A DNA stretch of 10,901 nucleotides from Stenotrophomonas maltophilia (GTDB lineage: Bacteria; Pseudomonadota; Gammaproteobacteria; Xanthomonadales; Xanthomonadaceae): NCBI GenBank assembly GCA_002387845.1, contig DGLB01000083.1, positions 25,530 through 36,430 on the forward strand, given 5' to 3'. A program made the translations under genes and the position numbers. This document shows, in pieces, positions 6,309 to 10,901 of the stretch; position 1 is the stretch's first letter, and every line of letters begins with the position of its first letter. The notes below the pieces were generated by a model. That model saw nothing but the letters and a program-made list of their open reading frames with translations, had not been told where the DNA came from and did no database searches.

Positions 6309-7586
6309 ATGGTTGATGCCGTAATCGCCGTACAGCTCCTCGAAAACCTGCAACACACCCTCGAACCCTGGCCCTGGGCCTACACCGCGGTCGTCCTGTC
6401 CGCCCTCATCCTGGCCGCCTGGCTGGCCAACTTCGTCACCAAGAAGATCCTGCTGCGCGGCCTGCGCAAACTGGTGGCGCGCCTTCCCGGCGGCACCGCC
6501 CCCGGCCGCGAACAAGGCAGCAACCTGCGCGTCATCTCGCGCCTGTCCAACGTGGTGCCCAGCATGGTGCTGGCCGCCGGCATCCGCATCGTGCCGGACC
6601 TGCCGCCGGAACTGGTGGCGTTCGTCATCGCCGCCTGCCGCGCCTGGGCCGTGCTGACCGTGGCGCTGGCCGTCTCGCACGCGCTGGATGCCGCCAACGA
6701 ACTCTACGAACGCCGCCCGGACGCCCGCAACAAGCCGATCAAAGGCTACCTGCAGGTGGTCAAGATCGTGGTGTTCGTCATTGCCGGCCTGTCCATCGTG
6801 GCCACCCTGCTCGGGGTCAAGCTCGGCCCGCTGGTGACCGGCCTCGGCGCAGCCACCGCCGTGCTGATGCTGATCTTCCAGGACACCATCCTGTCGCTGG
6901 TGGCCAGCGTGCAGATCAGTGGCGACGGCCGCGTGCGGCTGGGCGACTGGATTGAAATGCCCAGCCAGAACGCCGATGGCGACGTCATCGACATCGCCCT
7001 GCACACCATCACCGTGCAGAACTTCGACAAGACCATCACCACCATCCCGACCAAGAAGCTGGTCACCGAGTCGTTCAAGAACTGGCGCGGCATGCAGGAA
7101 GCCGGCGGCCGCCGGATCAAGCGCGCGCTGTACCTGGACCAGCACAGCGTCGGTTTCCTTGACGAGGCCGCCGTGGACCGGCTGGAGCAGTTCAGCGTGC
7201 TGGGCGACTACCTGCGCGAAAAGCAGGACGAACTGGACCAGCACAACGCCCAGCTGCAGGCCCAGGGCCTGGCGGCGGTCAACGCGCGTCGGGTCACCAA
7301 CCTTGGCACCTTCCGCGCCTACGTGGAGCGCTACCTGCGCAGCCACCCCGGCATCCATACGGACATGACCCTGCTGGTACGGCAGCTGCAGCCCACCACC
7401 GAAGGCCTGCCGCTGGAGATCTACTGCTTCACCCGCAGCACCGCCTGGGCCAACTATGAAGGCGTGCAGTCGGATGTGTTCGACCACCTGCTGGCGATCC
7501 TGCCGGCGTTCGGGCTGCGTGTGTTCCAGGCCTCCAGTGACGCCATGCTGATGGCCGCGCAGACCGTACGGTCCCCGACGGAGTAA
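6309..7586 (+). CDS. Mechanosensitive ion channel, YbdG/MscM-type
   Basis: This 425-residue MscS-superfamily channel probably releases solutes from the cytoplasm when membrane tension rises. Predicted membrane spans lie at about 24-45, 80-95, 101-127 and 147-170. The pore-lining helix follows at 175-205 (GLGAATAVLMLIFQDTILSLVASVQI region, rich in Gly/Ala as expected) and then the MscS beta domain (206-260), with GDWIEMP (212-218) and FKNWRGMQEAGGRRIKRAL (256-274). The SGGRR-like segment and a C-terminal domain of about 150 residues with a charged helical insertion (285-315) place it with E. coli YbdG rather than MscS proper. YbdG-type channels have small conductance and modest effect on osmotic survival. 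The ATG at 6309 gives the family-length product; the Shine-Dalgarno is weak (GGAACC). It lies 51 bp after folB and ends at a strong terminator. Confidence 0.92.
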   Translation: MVDAVIAVQLLENLQHTLEPWPWAYTAVVLSALILAAWLANFVTKKILLRGLRKLVARLPGGTAPGREQGSNLRVISRLSNVVPSMVLAAGIRIVPDLPPELVAFVIAACRAWAVLTVALAVSHALDAANELYERRPDARNKPIKGYLQVVKIVVFVIAGLSIVATLLGVKLGPLVTGLGAATAVLMLIFQDTILSLVASVQISGDGRVRLGDWIEMPSQNADGDVIDIALHTITVQNFDKTITTIPTKKLVTESFKNWRGMQEAGGRRIKRALYLDQHSVGFLDEAAVDRLEQFSVLGDYLREKQDELDQHNAQLQAQGLAAVNARRVTNLGTFRAYVERYLRSHPGIHTDMTLLVRQLQPTTEGLPLEIYCFTRSTAWANYEGVQSDVFDHLLAILPAFGLRVFQASSDAMLMAAQTVRSPTE

Positions 7587-7598
7587 GCTGCCATGCCG

Positions 7599-7629
7599 CC
7601 CGGCGCAGCGTGCGCTGCGTCGGGTTTTT
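7599..7629 (+). terminator. Rho-independent terminator after the mechanosensitive channel gene
   Basis: CCCGGCGCAGCG (7599-7610) pairs over 12 positions (one G-T) with CGCTGCGTCGGG (7613-7624), followed by TTTTT (7625-7629). It begins 13 nt after the stop codon and closes the tsaD-folB-channel cluster. Confidence 0.92.
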
Positions 7630-7645
7630 CCCCTTGCGGGAAAAA
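7625..7645. repeat. Second hairpin overlapping the terminator U-tract
   Basis: TTTTTCCC (7625-7632) is the exact complement of GGGAAAAA (7638-7645) with a 5-nt loop. The terminator's T-run is therefore one arm of a second stem. On the minus strand the same stem is followed by a T-run after CCC, but no gene enters from that side. Function unknown. Confidence 0.5.
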
Positions 7646-7684
7646 AATGAACACCAAAATCACTCACAACCGGGTTGGGGACGC

Positions 7685-7690
7685 TAGAAT
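7685..7690 (+). promoter_or_regulatory. Possible -10 box of the GH3 gene
   Basis: TAGAAT matches the -10 consensus at four to five positions and would place the transcription start near 7697, 28 nt before the GTG. The -35 region at the expected distance (about 7661-7667, ACTCAC) is weak, which would suit a regulated promoter. Confidence 0.45.
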
Positions 7691-7698
7691 CCCGGCCT

Positions 7699-7712
7699 TG
7701 TAAACGTTTTCA
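7699..7712. promoter_or_regulatory. LacI-family-type operator upstream of the GH3 gene
   Basis: TGTAAACGTTTTCA is a near-perfect 14-bp palindrome with a central CG step; only one pair (T3/T12) departs from symmetry. It matches the general LacI/GalR-family pattern of TG and CA ends around AAnCGnTT. It overlaps the inferred transcription start and ends 2 nt before the Shine-Dalgarno, so a bound repressor would block initiation. The regulator is not encoded in the window. Confidence 0.72.
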
Positions 7713-7724
7713 TAAGGACCGCCG

Positions 7725-9896
7725 GTGGCCTCCGATCGCATCGAAACCCTCATTGCCCAGATGACCGTCGAAGAAAAAGTCGGCCAACTGGGTGTGTTCG
7801 CAGACATGGTTCGGCCGTTCGCCCCGGACGTGAACCCGGAAGCGAACGTGCGCAACGCCGACCAGGTGCTGCAGCAGGTCCGTGAGGGCAAGGTTGGCTC
7901 GCTGTTCAACGGCGTCGGCGTCGAGGCCGGCCGCCGCATCCAGCAGGTCGCCATCGAGGAAAGCCGCCTGAAGATCCCGGTGATCCTGGCGGCCGACGTC
8001 ATCCACGGCATGCGCACCGTGTTCCCCATTCCGCTGGGTGAAGCGGCCAGCTTCGAACCCGACCTGGCCGAGCGCACCGCCCGTGCCACCGCGGTGGAAG
8101 CCACCGCCGCCGGCCTGCACTGGACCTATGCCCCGGCCGTGGACATCGCCCGTGACCAGCGCTGGGGCCGCGGTGCCGAAGGCGCCGGCGAAGACGTGGT
8201 GCTGGGCTGCGCGTTCGCCGCCGCCCGCGTGCGCGGCTTCCAGGGCAGCGACCTGCGCGCGCATGATGCGCTGCTGTCCACGCCCAAGCACTTCGCTGCG
8301 TATGGCGCGGTGATGGCCGGCATGGAATACAACATGGTCGACATCTCGCCGCAGACCCTGCGCGACGTGCACCTGCCGCCGTTCAAGGCGGCCTTCGATG
8401 CCGGTGCCATCACCGTGATGTCCTCGTTCAACGACATCAACGGCGTGCCGGCCAGCGCCAACGCCGAACTGCTCACCGACATCCTGCGCGGTGAGTGGAA
8501 CTTCCCCGGCGTGGTCATTTCCGATTACACCGCCGACATGGAACTGGTTGCCCACGGCTACGCCGCCGATGACCGCGACGCCACCGCCAAGGCCTTCACC
8601 GCGGGCCTGGACCTGAGCATGCAGAGCGGCTTCTATGCCGACCACCTGCCCGGCCTGGTTGAAAGCGGCGAAGTGCCGATGGCCACGCTGGATGAATCGG
8701 TGCGCCGCATCCTCAACCTGAAGGAAGCGATCGGCCTGTTCGACGACCCGTACCGTTCGCTCGACCTGGCGCGCGAATCCGATACCTCGCACATCGCCGC
8801 GCACGATGAACTCTCGCGCGACGCCGCACGCCGTTCCATCGTGCTGCTCAAGAACGAAGGCAACGTGCTGCCGCTGCGCAAGGCCGGGCAGAAGATCGCG
8901 CTGATCGGTCCGTTCGTGCAGGACCGCGAGAACATCGAAGGCTGCTGGACCCTGTTCGGTGACAAGTCGCGCTATGTCACCCTGGAAGCCGGCGTGCGCG
9001 CTGCGATCAGCGATGAAAGCCTGCTTGAGATCGTGCCCGGCTGTGATCTGGAAGCCGCGCTGCAGGATGGCGTGGAACAGGCCGTGGCTGCCGCCTTGCG
9101 TGCCGACGTGGTGGTGCTGGCCCTGGGCGAACCGCAGCGTTACAGCGGTGAAGCGCAGTCGCGCGTGGAAATCACCCTGCCGCCCGCGCAGCAGGCGCTG
9201 GCCGAAGCCGTGGCCATGACCGGCAAGCCGCAGGTGGTGCTGCTGCGCAACGGCCGCGCGCTGGCCCTGCAGGGCGCGGTGCGCAATGCCGCCGCCGTGG
9301 CCGTCACCTGGTACCTCGGCACCCAGACCGGTCCGGCCGTGGCCGACGTGCTGTTCGGTGACTACAACCCGTCCGGTCGCCTGCCGGTCAGCTTCCCGCA
9401 GGTCAGCGGGCAGCAGCCGTTCTTCTACAACCACCCGCGCACCGGCCGCCCCGAGCTGCCGACCATGTCCGAGTTCAAGGCACGCTGGCGCGAGATTCCG
9501 AACGCGCCGCTGTACCCGTTCGGGCACGGCATGGGCTACACCACCTATGGCTACAGCGTGCCGCAGCTGAGCCAGGCGCAGCTGGGGTGGGATGACACCC
9601 TCACCATCACCACCACCGTTACCAACACCGGTGCCGTGGCCGGTGAGGAAGTGGTGCAGTTGTACATCCACGACCGCGTGGCCAGCCGTGTGCGGCCGGT
9701 GCGCGAGCTGAAGGATTTCCGCAAGATCGCGCTGCAACCGGGTGAAAGCGCCGAGGTGGTGTTCACCCTGGACCGGCATGCGTTGGGCTTCACCGGGCGT
9801 GATGGGGTGTATCGCGCCGAGCCCGGGTTGTTCGATGTGTGGGTGTGCGCGAGTTCGATTGCCGGCGACGCCGTTCAATTCGAATTGTTGGGCTGA
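7725..9896 (+). CDS. Glycoside hydrolase family 3, beta-glucosidase-like
   Basis: This 723-residue enzyme should hydrolyse beta-linked sugars from the non-reducing end of oligosaccharides by a retaining mechanism. Domains in order are the GH3 N-terminal barrel (about 5-330), the GH3 C-terminal alpha/beta sandwich (about 370-590) and a fibronectin-III-like domain (about 640-710). Visible substrate-site motifs are DVIHG (91-95), RWGRG (146-150), KHF (188-190) and VVISDYTAD (263-271), where D267 is the expected nucleophile. E476 in RYSGEAQSR is a likely acid/base, by analogy with BglX-type enzymes. The GTG start has AAGGA six nt upstream, and an in-frame TAA at 7713-7715 rules out any longer form. 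The protein therefore has no signal peptide and should be cytoplasmic, unlike E. coli BglX, which is periplasmic. A LacI-type operator upstream suggests sugar-inducible expression. The exact substrate (beta-glucoside, xyloside or other) cannot be read from sequence. Confidence 0.93.
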   Translation: MASDRIETLIAQMTVEEKVGQLGVFADMVRPFAPDVNPEANVRNADQVLQQVREGKVGSLFNGVGVEAGRRIQQVAIEESRLKIPVILAADVIHGMRTVFPIPLGEAASFEPDLAERTARATAVEATAAGLHWTYAPAVDIARDQRWGRGAEGAGEDVVLGCAFAAARVRGFQGSDLRAHDALLSTPKHFAAYGAVMAGMEYNMVDISPQTLRDVHLPPFKAAFDAGAITVMSSFNDINGVPASANAELLTDILRGEWNFPGVVISDYTADMELVAHGYAADDRDATAKAFTAGLDLSMQSGFYADHLPGLVESGEVPMATLDESVRRILNLKEAIGLFDDPYRSLDLARESDTSHIAAHDELSRDAARRSIVLLKNEGNVLPLRKAGQKIALIGPFVQDRENIEGCWTLFGDKSRYVTLEAGVRAAISDESLLEIVPGCDLEAALQDGVEQAVAAALRADVVVLALGEPQRYSGEAQSRVEITLPPAQQALAEAVAMTGKPQVVLLRNGRALALQGAVRNAAAVAVTWYLGTQTGPAVADVLFGDYNPSGRLPVSFPQVSGQQPFFYNHPRTGRPELPTMSEFKARWREIPNAPLYPFGHGMGYTTYGYSVPQLSQAQLGWDDTLTITTTVTNTGAVAGEEVVQLYIHDRVASRVRPVRELKDFRKIALQPGESAEVVFTLDRHALGFTGRDGVYRAEPGLFDVWVCASSIAGDAVQFELLG

Positions 9897-9901
9897 ATCC
9901 G

Positions 9902-9923
9902 GTAGCGCCGGCCGTTGGCCGGC
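9902..9923 (+). repeat. SMAG/REP-like GTAG palindrome after the GH3 gene
   Basis: GTAG (9902-9905) plus C leads into GCCGGCC (9907-9913) and GGCCGGC (9917-9923) around a GTT loop. It starts 5 nt past the GH3 stop codon and is followed by a second, longer palindrome. The element type is recognised from its GTAG lead and stem layout. Confidence 0.7.
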
Positions 9924-9942
9924 TCTCATGAACGTTGCACAC

Positions 9943-9978
9943 ATCCGGTGGGCCGGCCAAGCGCCGGCCCCACCGGAT
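9943..9978. repeat. Long imperfect inverted repeat (REP pair partner)
   Basis: The left arm (9943-9957) and right arm (9963-9978) are complementary over 15 bp apart from a single extra C in the right arm, with a 5-nt loop (CAAGC). The arm ends are ATCCGGTGG and CCACCGGAT. Together with the GTAG palindrome 20 bp to its left it forms a BIME-like composite. There is no U-tract, but so stable a hairpin may still end or protect the GH3 mRNA. Confidence 0.7.
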
Positions 9979-10044
9979 CCCGTCATCATCAGGTGACATG
10001 CGCTGGCCTACGCTGCTTCCACCGCATCATGATGGAAGTTCCCC

Positions 10045-10677
10045 ATGCGCCTGACCCCGCTGCCGCTGCTGCTCGCCCTCACCCCCCCGTTGTGGCTGAC
10101 CGCCTGCAGCAAACCCGAATCCTCCAGCACCACTGAAGCCCCCGCTGCCACCGCACCGGCGGAAGACGCGCCGGTCGCCGGCAACTCCCCCGACGCCGTG
10201 CCCGCCACCAGCGAACCGGCTCCGGCCACCACGCCGGCCCCCGCCACCACCGAAGTGGCCGCCGGTGAAGCCGCCGCGTCGGGTGACGATCACGCAGCCG
10301 CTGCCGAAGGCGATGCGCGCCAGCGCATCGAACGCCTGCTTGGCGACGCGGATCAGTATGAAAAGGTGTTCACCGAGCTGCAGCGCGGTGTCGCTGCGGA
10401 TGACAGTGCCGCCGTGGCCGCGCTGCTGCGCTACCCGGTGCGGGTGAGCGTGGAGGGCAAGAGCCTGAAGCTGGCCGATGCCGCTGCGTTCCAGCGGGAT
10501 TACGCGAAGATCGTCACCCCGGCGCTGAAGACGTTGATTGCCGGACAGCGCTTCGACACCCTGTTCGTCAACCAGCAGGGCGTGATGCTGGGGCAGGGCG
10601 AGGTGTGGATCACCGGCACGTGCGTGGACAAGGCGTGCGCGAAGTCCGAGGTGAAGGTCAACAACATCGGTGGGTGA
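10045..10677 (+). CDS. Predicted outer-membrane lipoprotein of unknown function
   Basis: The 210-residue protein has a short signal peptide and a lipobox LTAC, with the acylated cysteine at C21. The next residue is serine, not aspartate, so sorting to the outer membrane is expected. Residues 22-90 are a low-complexity Ala/Pro/Thr/Glu linker, likely disordered and spanning the periplasm. The folded part (about 91-210) starts with a helix and contains RYPVRVSVEGK (129-139), FQRDYAKIVTPALK (149-162) and NQQGVMLGQGEVWITG (176-191). It ends with two cysteines, C193 and C198, that could form a disulfide. The fold-domain pattern resembles small periplasmic hypothetical proteins with an NTF2-like look, but I do not recognise a named family. 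The ATG has GGAAG six nt upstream. It stands alone after the GH3 gene and its hairpins and is probably transcribed separately. Confidence 0.85.
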   Translation: MRLTPLPLLLALTPPLWLTACSKPESSSTTEAPAATAPAEDAPVAGNSPDAVPATSEPAPATTPAPATTEVAAGEAAASGDDHAAAAEGDARQRIERLLGDADQYEKVFTELQRGVAADDSAAVAALLRYPVRVSVEGKSLKLADAAAFQRDYAKIVTPALKTLIAGQRFDTLFVNQQGVMLGQGEVWITGTCVDKACAKSEVKVNNIGG

Positions 10678-10679
10678 TT

Positions 10680-10694
10680 GCCGGAGGTTCCGGC
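10680..10694. repeat. Small hairpin after the lipoprotein gene
   Basis: GCCGGA (10680-10685) and TCCGGC (10689-10694) flank GGT, starting 3 nt past the stop codon. No T-run follows, so it is at best a weak terminator or a 3'-end protecting stem. Confidence 0.5.
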
Positions 10695-10745
10695 CGGGAT
10701 GTCGATAGGGGTCCATGCGTTAAAGAGCGTGGGCAGCGTATCGGC

Positions 10746-10768
10746 GGTCGTCTGTCGACCGACCCTAC
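10746..10768 (-). repeat. Reverse-oriented GTAG (SMAG/REP-like) element
   Basis: On the minus strand GTAG (10768-10765) is followed by GGTCG (10764-10760), which is complementary to CGACC (read from GGTCG at 10746-10750). An alternative tighter stem pairs 10746-10750 with CGACC at 10756-10760. The GTAG lead and short imperfect palindrome match the other elements in the window, here pointing back toward the lipoprotein gene. Confidence 0.55.
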
Positions 10769-10785
10769 CGGCGCTCGCATCATGC

Positions 10786-10816
10786 CCGGTGCACAATCCG
10801 CCGCCACGAGCACCGG
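10786..10816. repeat. Inverted repeat at the edge of the tandem array
   Basis: CCGGTGC (10786-10792) is the perfect complement of GCACCGG (10810-10816), enclosing 17 nt. The right arm runs into the first unit of the tandem array. Overlapping it, TCCGCC (10797-10802) can pair with GGCGGA (10815-10820) at the start of that unit. Confidence 0.5.
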
Positions 10817-10901
10817 CGGAATCGCACGAACCGCGGGATTGCATGCCCGGCGGAATCGCACGAACCGCGGGATTGCATGCCCGGCGGAATCGCACGAACC
10901 G
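10813..10901. repeat. 34-bp tandem repeat array, cut by the window edge
   Basis: A 34-bp unit is repeated head to tail with no spacers and no mismatches, at 10813-10846, 10847-10880 and 10881-10901 (partial, 21 bp). Each unit consists of two related 17-bp halves, which can be written GCGGAATCGCACGAACC and GCGGGATTGCATGCCCG; they agree at 11 of 17 positions. Because 34 is not a multiple of three, a coding repeat would change frame in each copy, and no ORF of interest crosses it. The array continues to the last base, so its true length is unknown. It is not a CRISPR, as nothing lies between the units. Confidence 0.85.

Noticed and set aside
6288..7667. 459-residue open frame antisense to the mechanosensitive channel gene
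   Set aside because: His/Gly/Gln-rich shadow frame. Its start lies beyond the terminator of the real gene and it has no family signature.
7710..9989. 759-residue open frame antisense to the GH3 gene
   Set aside because: It is a GC-rich shadow frame. Its composition (His/Gln/Arg/Gly-rich) has no family signature, and the plus strand encodes a clear GH3 enzyme with matching ribosome site and promoter.
10813..10901. CRISPR array
   Set aside because: The repeat units are directly adjacent with no variable spacers, and no cas genes are present.

Overview
This window looks like a chromosomal segment from a high-GC gammaproteobacterium of the Xanthomonadaceae, most likely Stenotrophomonas or a close relative. 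This is inferred from the GC-rich codon use, from the gene order around rpsU/dnaG/tsaD, and from several intergenic hairpins that begin with GTAG and resemble the SMAG/REP palindromes known from Stenotrophomonas. No database search was possible, so the genus is a judgement.

Left half (49-4642, all minus strand): this is a version of the 'macromolecular synthesis' locus. Reading leftwards from the rpsU promoter it runs rpsU (ribosomal protein S21), yqeY (GatB/YqeY-domain protein), yihY (BrkB-family membrane protein), dnaG (primase) and an SBF-like/YfeH-type bile acid:sodium symporter family transporter. Two clear Rho-independent terminators divide it: one after rpsU and one after yqeY. The units are therefore rpsU alone, yqeY alone, and yihY-dnaG-transporter (13 and 22 bp gaps). 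rpoD, which follows dnaG in E. coli, is not in the window.

Middle (4658-7586): a 167-bp divergent region carries a near-consensus sigma-70 promoter for rpsU, a long interrupted dyad next to its -35 box, and a -10-like box so close to tsaD that a leaderless tsaD mRNA is plausible. The plus-strand cluster is tsaD (tRNA t6A37 synthesis), folB (dihydroneopterin aldolase) and a YbdG/MscM-type mechanosensitive channel. It ends in a strong terminator. The tsaD-folB gap holds two mutually exclusive hairpins and a perfect short palindrome next to the folB start.

Right half (7646-10901): a GH3 beta-glucosidase-like gene starts at GTG, lacks a signal peptide, and has a LacI-family-type operator overlapping its presumed transcription start. 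A composite REP-like palindrome pair follows, then a predicted outer-membrane lipoprotein of unknown function. The last ~220 bp are non-coding. They hold small hairpins, a reverse-oriented GTAG element and, at the very edge, a 34-bp tandem repeat (about 2.6 copies, running off the window) that is itself built from two diverged 17-bp halves. Most of the window is ordinary housekeeping sequence. The tandem array and the regulatory structures are the parts worth a second look.
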